Of a stretch of DNA of 40,515 nucleotides, positions 33,037 to 40,515 are shown one piece after another. Every line of letters begins with the position of its first letter. Within the stretch, counting starts at the first letter, position 1. Source of the stretch: Acidimicrobiaceae bacterium (lineage in GTDB: Bacteria > Actinomycetota > Acidimicrobiia > Acidimicrobiales > RAAP-2); NCBI GenBank assembly GCA_003138815.1, contig PLHD01000052.1, positions 1 through 40,515 on the forward strand, written 5' to 3'. The notes beneath the pieces were generated by a model. It did not search any database and was not told the origin of the DNA. It was given only the letters and a program-made list of their open reading frames with translations. The translations under genes were made by a program, and so were the position numbers.

Positions 33037-34296
33037 TCAATTCACACTGCCGCCGGTTCGCCATAACGAAGAAACTGGAGCACTGCAAATTCGATCCCCG
33101 AGTGAGTGTGTTTCTTGTCCCGCGTAGAGCAGGACTCCACCTACGAAGCGCGTCCCGAGGAGTTCTCGCAAATACTGCAGCCAGCGGATATCCATTGTGT
33201 TCACGCTCTGGGCCGCTTTGACTTCAACCGCAGCGATACGACCGTCGCTGGTCTCGAGCACGAAATCGATCTCCCGCTTTTCCAAGTCGCGGTAGTAGTA
33301 GAGCTTGGGCTCGCACTGAGACAACGGAATCATCTTGCGAAGTTCCTCTGCGACGAATCCCTCAATCAACTGACCCGTTCTGGCGTAGGTCCTGAGGTCC
33401 ATGAGCGACGTCGGCGTCGCGTTGAGTAGTCGTGCCTCAATTCCCGAATCGGCGACGTAGAGCTTTGGTGTTCGACCAATGCGTTTGGCGAGTGAAGTCG
33501 ACCACGGCTGGAGCCGGTGAATCAGGAACATCGTTTCCAGCAGTTCTAGGTAGCTGGGAATTGAAGCTTGCGAGATGTTGGTGCCGCGCGACAACGTGGT
33601 GTTGTTGACCGGTTCGGCGCTGTGTCCCGCTAGTAGCGCGAAGAGTTTTGGAAGCTCGCCCAACTTTCTCAAGTTCGATAGATCAAGTGCGTCACGTTGC
33701 ACAATCAAGCGAACGTATTCGTCGAACCATCTTTCACGACGCTTGCCCACTCGTTTCAGCGCCTCGGGGTATCCACCCGCACAGGCCCGATCCACGTACT
33801 CACGCTTGGTGAGATCGGACTGGGCGAACCCGCTAATTTCACCGCCCATCAGTCGGTCAATGAACGTAGACTTCACTCCTTCTAGTTCGGCCTGCGAAAG
33901 CCCAAAGAGGTTGATCGTCTCGGCTCGACCAGCGAGGCTGTCGCTCGTTTCTTTGACTTTGAGCAGGTTCGCTGACCCGGTGATCAAGAACTTCCCCGGT
34001 CGTCGATCCCGGTCGATTGCCGTCTTGATCGACAGGATGAGGGAGGGTACGCGTTGAATTTCATCGATGACGAGACACGCTCGAGAATTGGACTCAACAA
34101 AGGAGCCCGGGTCCTGTTCGGCGGCGAATCGAGTATCTGAGTCATCAAGGGTGACGTAGCGATCCTCTGAACCCATGACACTTTGCGCCAATGTGCTCTT
34201 GCCCACCTGGCGGGCGCCTTGGATAATGACCGCTGACGTGTCGGCGAGCGCAGCACGAATCTCCTCCTCGCAATGTCGTGGTATGAATGCGTCCAT
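33037..34296 (-). CDS. AAA-type ATPase with DUF4143 domain
   Basis: 419 aa. Walker A GARQVGKS at residues 27-34, Walker B ACLVIDEIQRVP at about 94, sensor LITGSANLL. The C-terminal DUF4143 region includes YLELLETMFLIHRLQPW and a nuclease-like end DFVLETSDGRIAAVEVKA. Members of this large family (COG1373) are common in mobile regions; their role is unclear. Transcribed alone, upstream of three 22-bp-phased repeats. Confidence 0.92.
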   Translation of the reverse strand: MDAFIPRHCEEEIRAALADTSAVIIQGARQVGKSTLAQSVMGSEDRYVTLDDSDTRFAAEQDPGSFVESNSRACLVIDEIQRVPSLILSIKTAIDRDRRPGKFLITGSANLLKVKETSDSLAGRAETINLFGLSQAELEGVKSTFIDRLMGGEISGFAQSDLTKREYVDRACAGGYPEALKRVGKRRERWFDEYVRLIVQRDALDLSNLRKLGELPKLFALLAGHSAEPVNNTTLSRGTNISQASIPSYLELLETMFLIHRLQPWSTSLAKRIGRTPKLYVADSGIEARLLNATPTSLMDLRTYARTGQLIEGFVAEELRKMIPLSQCEPKLYYYRDLEKREIDFVLETSDGRIAAVEVKAAQSVNTMDIRWLQYLRELLGTRFVGGVLLYAGQETHSLGDRICSAPVSSLWRTGGSVN

Positions 34297-34320
34297 GTTC
34301 AGACTCTATCAGTAACCAAT

Positions 34321-34372
34321 AGATTTTCACGCTATGTATTATAGATTTTCGGACTTATTACTGCAGATTTTC
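34321..34372. repeat. three AGATTTTC repeats at exact 22-bp spacing
   Basis: AGATTTTC at 34321-34328, 34343-34350 and 34365-34372, each start 22 bp from the last (two helical turns). The copies share partial flanks (AT before the first two, GG after the last two). They lie in the promoter region of the DUF4143 ATPase gene. Phased direct repeats like these are typical of iterons or operator arrays. Confidence 0.65.
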
Positions 34373-35037
34373 GGGAACTTACTTCGAGGTTATGGTAACC
34401 ATTGTCGACTCGCGGAGTGCGGATACAACTCCAGTTCTGCCACAGCGAGGCAGATCGGCGTCTATTGCAAAAGTATCTTCGATAATTTCCCTCCGGCGAC
34501 CTCGTGAATCACTCCTCCTCCCACGCGGTCGGCCAGGAACCGGTGGGCACTTCGCCACCCCTTGAACCCGCCGGGTCGTCGCCGTGAAAATCTAAACACC
34601 CCAGCCATGTACTACCCGTACTTGGCTCGTTGACCGCCAGGTTGCGGAAGTTGACGATCTAGAAAATCGCCAGCATGAACTGTGCTGCACCATTGATGGA
34701 CGTGTGGTTCGGGTTCGCAGTGCAGGCGAGGATCCCGAAGCGCCGCAGTGTCATATCGGTTAGGAGCAAGGGAGGTGAGCGACCTCGGAACTCCCGCTAA
34801 TGGCGGGTCAAGCTAATCTGCGCTGCTGGCGTAGAGAGTAAGTACTTTGGCAACGTTCTCCTCTATGGAAACAGACCCGCAAGGTCACCCCTACTGCAGT
34901 CTCGTGCCGCTCGCTACGTCGATGGAATCCTGACTCGACGTCCGGTTGATCGACCTAATCTTCCTTTCCCGGTCCCGGGGAAATCGAAGGTTAAGGTCAA
35001 CTCGACTCCTTCCTCGATAACCGCTAACTTTCAAAGG
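34373..35037. other. long intergenic region before the SNF2 gene
   Basis: About 665 bases without a supported gene on either strand. Base composition is more even than in the flanking genes. Must contain the SNF2/SWIM promoter. No RNA structure identified. Confidence 0.35.
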
Positions 35038-37872
35038 GTGCCACTCTCGACGATCACCGTTCCTAGGTTGTCGAGCCAGGGAAGCGAGCGTGACTTCGAG
35101 GGCGGCATCGGCGAACTCGAAGTGGTCTTCGTAGCTGCCGACCCACCTCGCACTGGTTCCTTCTACTGCTACGAGCGCTCCGATGGTCGCGGATCCCCCG
35201 CGGAGTTGGTCCTGGACGGCACGATTGAAGTCGTCCTTCCCGCGGGCTCGACTATTCGTCGTCGTCGCGTGCGCGCTCTACGCCTTTCGGTTGCCGACGC
35301 GATCACTGTCTTGCGTGATGCCGAGGAACGAGATGGATCAGCCAGTGCGGTCTGCTGGTCTCGGGCGCTGAGCGCCGGCCTGGTTCTGATCGGGCGAGGG
35401 CGTCTCTATCCTGCGGTGAGTCCTGACGGATTCGATGCGTGGATGCTCGGACCCTTCACTCCGGAGGATCGAACCCTTCTCGATGCGTTCGCCGCCGCTC
35501 TCCCCCCTGCGGGTCACGCCACGCCCGTTCTTGGAGCGTCACCGGTCGCAATCTCGTCGCCGAGGCATCTGGTTCGTGCGATGTGGGACGCCCTGGCCGA
35601 CACGTTGGTTCGCACCCAGGCGGCGCCGCTGGTCGCGGGAGGAGAACTCTTCGCCGAGACTCTGGCGCAGCCGGCCGCGACGTTGAGGAGTTGGCTGGAC
35701 GATGCGTCATCAGACCTCGAAGGAGGTGCGGACGTGGCCCTGCGGATCGAGCTGGGCGAAGATCCCATGGCTCGAGCCGTGGTGCAAGTGTCGAGCCGCA
35801 TCGACCCTTCTCTCATTGTCGACCTCGACGCCGTGTTTGGCGCGCCGTCGGCGCTTAAGGCCCGTTTTGGTGATGACGTCGAGGCCGAACTGCTGCGAAC
35901 CTTGCGCCGTGGTGCGCGCCTCTGGCTACCGCTCGAGGGTCTGCTCCGTCAACGTGTTCCTGGAACGCTCGACTTGCACGAGGACGAGTTGGCGGGCCTC
36001 CTCGGTGAGGCCTGCACCACGTTGGGTGAAGCGGGCATCTCGGTGCTGTGGCCAGCAGGTCTGGTGAGCGATGGGGTCAAGCTGGAGGCGTCTATCACCG
36101 CGGACCTCGGTCGGGTTGTCGAGTCAGGATTCGACCTCGAAACTCTGGTGGCCTTTCGGTGGCAAGCGACGCTTGACGGTGAGATCCTCTCCGAGGAGGA
36201 AGTGAACCTGCTCGCTGAAGCCAAGCGGGGCCTCGTGCGTATCCGCGGTAAATTCGTGGCCGCCGACCCCGAACTCATTATCCGCTTGCGCTCGCGCCGT
36301 CTACACCGGCTCTCGGCGATCGAAGCGCTGGCCGCAGCCTTGTCGGGCTCGATCGAAGTGGAAGGAGAACGGGTGGGCGTGGTCGTGGGCGGTACGCTCG
36401 AGGAACTCGCGTCGCGCCTCTCTTCTTTTGGCGCAGACGCCGGCGAGGAATTCGTCAATCCTGAGGGGTTGGTCGCCGAACTGCGTCCCTACCAGCGTCG
36501 CGGCGTTGCATGGCTGGATCACATGACCGCGTCCGGGCTCGGCGGCTGCCTGGCCGACGACATGGGGCTCGGTAAGACGTTGCAGGTGATCGCGCTGCAC
36601 CTGGCGAGAATTGCCAACGTCGACGGCACGACCCTGGTGATCTGTCCGACTTCGCTGCTCGCCAACTGGGAGCGTGAGATCCAGCGTTTTGCCCCAGACG
36701 TGCCCGTGCGCCGTTACCACGGCGCAGCGCGCAGTCTCGACGACTTACTCGCGGGTGAAATTGTTATTACGAGTTACGGTGTTGCTCGTCGTGAGGCTGC
36801 GGCCCTTGACGCTGCGGGCTTCTGGCTCGTAGTGGCCGACGAGGCCCAGCACGTCAAGAACTCCGCCAGTGCTACGGCACGGTCACTGCGTCGCATTTCG
36901 GCGCCCGCGCGCCTGGCTCTTACCGGCACGCCGGTGGAGAATCGTCTCTCTGACCTGTGGGCGATCTTGGACTGGACGACGCCCGGACTGCTGGGTTCGC
37001 TCGAGAGTTTCGTGCGCCACGTAGCGACACCCATCGAGCGCTACCGCGATCCCGTGGTCACCGAGCGTCTGGCTCGTACCGTGCGACCATTCTTGCTGCG
37101 CCGTCGCAAGACTGATCCCGAGATCGCTCCCGATCTGCCCGCGCGCACGGTGAGTGACGTGCCCGTGCCGCTTAGCGCCGAGCAGGTGCAACTCTACGAG
37201 GCCGAAGTGCGCGAAGCCATGGACGCTATCGAGAAGAGGGACGGTATCGAGCGCCAGGCCCTCGTGCTGCGCCTACTCACCGTGCTCAAGCAGATATGCA
37301 ACCACCCCGCCCAGTACCTGCACCAGGCCGGGCCCCTGGCGGGACGTTCGGGCAAACTCGCCGCGCTCGAAGAGCTCGTACCGGTCATCATCGACGAGGG
37401 CGACTCCGTGCTGGTGTTCAGCCAGTTTGTCGAGTGCTTGTCGCTGATCGAGGCCCGTTTGAAAGATCTCGGCATCGCGACACTCTTCCTGCACGGAAAG
37501 GTTTCCGCCAAGCGCCGTAGTGCCATGGTGGATGACTTCCAGGCGGGCCGTGCCCCGGTGTTCCTGTTGTCGCTGAAGGCCGGCGGGGTGGGGCTGAACC
37601 TGACTCGGGCGACCCACGTCATCCACTACGACCGGTGGTGGAACCCCGCCACCGAGGACCAGGCCACCGACCGAGCGCACCGCATTGGCCAGAACCGACC
37701 TGTCCAGGTGCATCGCCTTATCGCCGAGGGCACTCTAGAGGATCGAATCGGCGAACTCATTGAGAAGAAGCGCGGGCTCGCCGAAGCGGTGGTTGGTGGA
37801 GGCGAAGCCTGGATCGGTCGCATGTCCGACGCCGAGCTCGCGGACCTTGTCCGCCTAGGGAGAGGCGAGTGA
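35038..37872 (+). CDS. SNF2-family DNA helicase/translocase
   Basis: 944 aa. A long N-terminal region (1-470) matches the bacterial SNF2-associated type. ATPase core: motif I DDMGLGKTLQVIALH (about 508), motif II DEAQHVKN, motif III LTGTPVENRLSDLWAI, motifs V-VI GGVGLNLTRATHVIHYDRWWN and DRAHRIGQ. It moves on double-stranded DNA or remodels protein-DNA complexes. GTG 35038 is the first usable start, with no clear binding site. It overlaps the SWIM gene by 4 bp. The SNF2 plus SWIM pair is conserved in actinobacteria and is of unknown role. Confidence 0.95.
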   Translation: MPLSTITVPRLSSQGSERDFEGGIGELEVVFVAADPPRTGSFYCYERSDGRGSPAELVLDGTIEVVLPAGSTIRRRRVRALRLSVADAITVLRDAEERDGSASAVCWSRALSAGLVLIGRGRLYPAVSPDGFDAWMLGPFTPEDRTLLDAFAAALPPAGHATPVLGASPVAISSPRHLVRAMWDALADTLVRTQAAPLVAGGELFAETLAQPAATLRSWLDDASSDLEGGADVALRIELGEDPMARAVVQVSSRIDPSLIVDLDAVFGAPSALKARFGDDVEAELLRTLRRGARLWLPLEGLLRQRVPGTLDLHEDELAGLLGEACTTLGEAGISVLWPAGLVSDGVKLEASITADLGRVVESGFDLETLVAFRWQATLDGEILSEEEVNLLAEAKRGLVRIRGKFVAADPELIIRLRSRRLHRLSAIEALAAALSGSIEVEGERVGVVVGGTLEELASRLSSFGADAGEEFVNPEGLVAELRPYQRRGVAWLDHMTASGLGGCLADDMGLGKTLQVIALHLARIANVDGTTLVICPTSLLANWEREIQRFAPDVPVRRYHGAARSLDDLLAGEIVITSYGVARREAAALDAAGFWLVVADEAQHVKNSASATARSLRRISAPARLALTGTPVENRLSDLWAILDWTTPGLLGSLESFVRHVATPIERYRDPVVTERLARTVRPFLLRRRKTDPEIAPDLPARTVSDVPVPLSAEQVQLYEAEVREAMDAIEKRDGIERQALVLRLLTVLKQICNHPAQYLHQAGPLAGRSGKLAALEELVPVIIDEGDSVLVFSQFVECLSLIEARLKDLGIATLFLHGKVSAKRRSAMVDDFQAGRAPVFLLSLKAGGVGLNLTRATHVIHYDRWWNPATEDQATDRAHRIGQNRPVQVHRLIAEGTLEDRIGELIEKKRGLAEAVVGGGEAWIGRMSDAELADLVRLGRGE

Positions 37873-39146
37873 GTCCGTCGCGTCGCTCAGGATCGTGGCA
37901 AGAGTACCCGAAAGCCCGGCCGCGTCGTCCCGGCCCGAGTGCCCCGCGCTCGGGTGGGCGTTCGCCATTCGGCTCGACGTGGTGGGGCCAGGCGTGGACC
38001 GAGGCGCTCGAGCAGCGCGCTCGCCTGGACGTGAACCGTTTGCCGCGCGGTCGCACGTACGCCCGCAGCGGTGCGGTGGGCGCCGTGTCGCTCGACGTCG
38101 GACGGATTACCGCGTTGGTGCAGGGCTCACGAGCTAAGCCTTATTCGGTCACGGTGCGCGTGCGTACCTTCGACGACGATGAGTGGACCAAGGTGCTGGA
38201 CGTCTTCGCTGGTGAGATTGGCCATACCGCCGCACTTCTCGACGGGGAGTTGCCGCCGGGCATCGCTCGCGACGTTGCTTCGATCGGCTTGGATCTGCTG
38301 CCGGGACCCGGAGAGATCCAGCCACGCTGCACCTGTCCGGACTGGGCCGATCCGTGCAAACACGCGGCTGCCGTGTGCTACCTGGTGGCTGATGAGCTGG
38401 ATCGCGACCCCTTCGGGCTGCTGAAGTTGCGCGGGCGCAGCCGTGACGAGGTGCTCGCCGCCCTGCGCTCGCGCCGCGCCGGGCCCGAGGCGTCTGAGTC
38501 CTACAGCGTGGCTCGACCGGCCGACACCGGCGTCAGGGCTCGCGACGCGTGGCGGCGTACTCCCGCTGCGGCGCCCGCGCTGCCGCTGCCGCCCGAGCAC
38601 CCCGGGCGCCCTTCGATTCTCCTCACTGACTCGTCACCGGACGCTGCGCTTGATGTGGGCGCACTGCGGAGCCTGGCTATCGATGCCGCCGCTCGTGCCC
38701 TCGAGTTGGCCTTGGGAGGCGCGGCGAGTGGTCTCGAGCTGACACGTGACGAGGACCTCGCTCGTCGGGCGGCGGCTCTCGTTGGCCCGGTCCAGCACCG
38801 TGTCGGGCCGGATTTGGAGACCTTGGCTCGTCGGGCCGGCGTAGCACCTCGGACGCTGCTGCGCCGGGCGCTGGCTTGGCGAGCGGGGGGAACCGCGGCA
38901 CTCGAGACGTTGGACCAACAGTGGGACCCCGGACGCGACACCACGGTCGAAGCGCGTAGTTTTCTAGGCGGTGGCGCCGTCGCGCGGCGCAACCGCGTCA
39001 CCCTTGGCGACTCTCAACTGAGGTTCGCCAGAGACGGGCGTTGGTACCCGTACCGTCGATCGAGCGATGGTACATGGGAGCCTGACGGACCGGGACAACT
39101 TCTCAGTACTCTCGCCGACACGAGGGACGATATCTCGGACGAGTGA
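37869..39146 (+). CDS. SWIM zinc-finger protein
   Basis: 425 aa. The SWIM motif CxCx(n)CxH is seen as CTCPDWADPCKH (about residue 156-167), following a beta-rich segment beginning FGSTWWGQAWTEALE. The C-terminal 200 residues are Ala/Arg-rich helices. SWIM domains bind DNA or protein. The GTG start overlaps the SNF2 stop (GTGA), so the products are made together and probably form a complex. Confidence 0.93.
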   Translation: MSPSRRSGSWQEYPKARPRRPGPSAPRSGGRSPFGSTWWGQAWTEALEQRARLDVNRLPRGRTYARSGAVGAVSLDVGRITALVQGSRAKPYSVTVRVRTFDDDEWTKVLDVFAGEIGHTAALLDGELPPGIARDVASIGLDLLPGPGEIQPRCTCPDWADPCKHAAAVCYLVADELDRDPFGLLKLRGRSRDEVLAALRSRRAGPEASESYSVARPADTGVRARDAWRRTPAAAPALPLPPEHPGRPSILLTDSSPDAALDVGALRSLAIDAAARALELALGGAASGLELTRDEDLARRAAALVGPVQHRVGPDLETLARRAGVAPRTLLRRALAWRAGGTAALETLDQQWDPGRDTTVEARSFLGGGAVARRNRVTLGDSQLRFARDGRWYPYRRSSDGTWEPDGPGQLLSTLADTRDDISDE

Positions 39147-39488
39147 AATATCATTCTGAGTCAATATGAGGGTTGCGGTCACCCGTGATTAATGAATTGC
39201 TGGGATATTTCATTCCAGAGGTCACATGATTCACGTTGTCTTGGCACCCCAGAGCGGTTGTAGTTCAAACTCCTGTTATCGAGTGGGTCCGGTGGCTCGA
39301 CGCCTTGCCCTTGGCGGAGTTCATCAAATGGCGGGATTAGGATGGAAACTACTCGGATTCTGCGGCGTATCTGACCTCCCAGGAGGGATTACAACCCTCT
39401 GCCAGAGCTCTTGGCGATGCTATCTTCCGTTGGGACAGGCGGAAATATGTCCCGCAATCGGAAAGTGCCGACCGTTGTTCCATAATCT
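39147..39488. other. intergenic, no clear gene
   Basis: Open frames lack domains or binding sites. Must contain the promoter for the two-gene unit that follows. Confidence 0.3.
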
Positions 39489-39827
39489 ATGGCAATGGTC
39501 ACTTCACGGTCGTCTCATCTGGGTCCAGCCTCTCGACCCGTCGCGATCCCTCAAGACTTCGATGCAGCTCACGATTTGAAGGTGGATGGTGTTGTTGAGC
39601 TGCCAATTCATATCTGGTGGTCAGAGCCCCCTCGTTCTTTTGACTTGCGGTGCCCTAAGGATCGAGCGCGCGTCTACGAGTTAGTCCTCACAGAAGGCGA
39701 CACTGAAGACGTTCGGCGCTTCGTCCGACTTGATGTTCTCTTGGCTCTGTGGCGTGAACTGACCCTTCCGACACATGTTCGTGTTGCCTGGCAAGCGTGG
39801 TTCTCAGAACATGGGATTGTCGTCTAA
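39489..39827 (+). CDS. small protein paired with AbiEii-like nucleotidyltransferase
   Basis: 112 aa. The core ELPIHIWWSEPPRSFDLRC, then RARVYELVLTEGDTEDVRRF and VLLALWRELTLPTHVRVAW looks conserved and globular. The true start may lie downstream of ATG 39489. It ends 2 bp before the nucleotidyltransferase start, so coupled. It resembles partner proteins seen beside such nucleotidyltransferases in actinobacteria and may be an antitoxin, but it is not AbiEi-like (no visible winged helix). Confidence 0.65.
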   Translation: MAMVTSRSSHLGPASRPVAIPQDFDAAHDLKVDGVVELPIHIWWSEPPRSFDLRCPKDRARVYELVLTEGDTEDVRRFVRLDVLLALWRELTLPTHVRVAWQAWFSEHGIVV

Positions 39828-39829
39828 GG

Positions 39830-40486
39830 GTGTTGACGCCTCTTCAAGAACGGATTGCAGTACTGGTTGCGGAGACGTTGACCGGGTCAGACTTCGCGCT
39901 TGCGGGCGGCGCAGCTCTCATCTCGCAGGGTTTGGTCGATCGCCGCACCGGTGATCTGGACTTCTTTGGCTCGTCAAGCCATGAGTTGGTTGAACGGTTC
40001 CCCAGCGTGGTTCACGTTCTACGATCCGAAGGTTACGAAGTCGACATACGACGGTCTAATGCGGAGTTCGCTCGAATAGTGGTTCGTGGGTTGGGCAGTG
40101 AGACCGAGGTTGATTTTGGACTCGATAGTCGACTGTTTCCTCTTCGTGAAGGAGAGTTCTCGCCGGTTCTGTCAAGCAAGGAATTGGCGGTTGACAAAGT
40201 GCTGGCCGTATTTGGTAGGGCTGAAGCGCGTGACTTCGTGGATCTCTCGGCACTTGAGCAGTTCTTCGCGATGGAGGATCTCTTCGTCCTGGCTGCTGAG
40301 AAGGATCGCGGATTCGATCTGAAGGTCTTTGCTGAGATGACGAAACGCGCGAGTTCTCTTGACAGAATTGAGTTTGTCTTGAACGACGAGCAGTACGCGA
40401 ACCTTCAGGGCGAGGTCAACCGGTGGCGAATGTTGGCGGTTGACCTCGCCAGAGACAAGGGACTTGACAAAGGTCGAGGGCGATAG
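39830..40486 (+). CDS. AbiEii-like nucleotidyltransferase (putative toxin)
   Basis: 218 aa from GTG 39830, 2 bp after the partner stop; the frame from 39797 overlaps the partner. Nucleotidyltransferase signature: FALAGGAALISQGLVDRRTG followed by DLDFF, with the two Asp as metal ligands, and later VDKVLAVFGRAEARDFVDL. This is the AbiEii/DUF1814 family. Type IV toxin AbiEii transfers nucleotides and arrests growth; members give phage resistance or stabilise mobile DNA. It stands at the right edge of the tRNA-flanked segment. Confidence 0.85.
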   Translation: MLTPLQERIAVLVAETLTGSDFALAGGAALISQGLVDRRTGDLDFFGSSSHELVERFPSVVHVLRSEGYEVDIRRSNAEFARIVVRGLGSETEVDFGLDSRLFPLREGEFSPVLSSKELAVDKVLAVFGRAEARDFVDLSALEQFFAMEDLFVLAAEKDRGFDLKVFAEMTKRASSLDRIEFVLNDEQYANLQGEVNRWRMLAVDLARDKGLDKGRGR

Positions 40487-40496
40487 TTCACCAGTC

Positions 40497-40515
40497 GCAC
40501 CCCCAACGGGATTCG
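40497..40515 (-). tRNA. 3' end of tRNA-Glu, cut by the window edge
   Basis: The minus strand reads CGAATCCCGTTGGGGGTGC, the T-loop end, T-stem 3' side and acceptor 3' strand of a glutamate-type tRNA. It has CCCGT where the copy at 32535 has CCGGT, and so would pair correctly with ACGGG. The remaining gene would lie beyond the window. Identification rests on its match with the longer copy at 32535-32592. Confidence 0.55.

Noticed and set aside
1-40515. CRISPR arrays and complete insertion sequences
   Set aside because: No regularly spaced repeats beyond the three 22-bp-phased octamers and no intact transposase with terminal repeats were seen.

Overview
The window is GC-rich, uses many GTG starts and has frequent 4-bp stop/start overlaps. 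Its gene set (universal stress protein, DHA2 transporter, MMPL transporter, LmbE-family deacetylase, SNF2/SWIM pair, an ArsR resembling the Corynebacterium type) fits an Actinomycetota chromosome, possibly Acidimicrobiia. The exact taxon cannot be fixed from sequence reading alone.

Layout. 0-2 kb: a two-domain universal stress protein with a frameshift and a methyltransferase remnant. 1.9-4.1 kb: a divergent LysR regulator and TDT-family transporter. 4.1-6.9 kb: a copper-type CsoR in operon with a permease carrying two YHS domains, then a TauE/SafE exporter broken by three one-base indels. 7-11.7 kb: ureohydrolase, nitrobindin-like protein (frameshifted), two-domain sulfurtransferase and hot-dog thioesterase. 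12-16.7 kb: an apparent MMPL, CstR-like regulator, methyltransferase, MFS operon. 17.4-19.9 kb: an M24-fold enzyme, a transposase remnant and a degenerate Nudix protein. 20.1-29.2 kb: a sulfur cluster with DUF2892-like membrane proteins, sulfide:quinone oxidoreductase, VKOR, LmbE deacetylase, cysteine desulfurase, thioredoxin, a second CstR-like regulator, CoA-disulfide/persulfide reductase fused to rhodanese, a Cys-rich mini-protein and a methyltransferase. 29.6-32.3 kb: arsR-arsD-arsA without a pump. 32.5-40.5 kb: a segment flanked by near-identical copies of a tRNA-Glu 3' end, holding an AAA/DUF4143 ATPase, the SNF2/SWIM pair and an AbiEii-like nucleotidyltransferase.

The main result is regulatory. 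A palindrome ATACCC-N4-GGGTAT occurs at four places (16662, 20133, 23051, 25904), each beside the start of a sulfur-related or efflux transcription unit. A 17-bp variant (5998) precedes the copper-type csoR. Two CsoR-family paralogues in the window have lost the copper-binding His. One has the two-Cys pattern of the persulfide sensor CstR and the other keeps a single Cys. I infer a sulfide/persulfide-responsive regulon that joins sulfide oxidation, persulfide reduction, thiol and sulfane-sulfur chemistry and MMPL/MFS efflux.

Caution: several genes differ from an intact frame by a single base in a homopolymer run. These may be sequencing or assembly errors rather than true pseudogenes.
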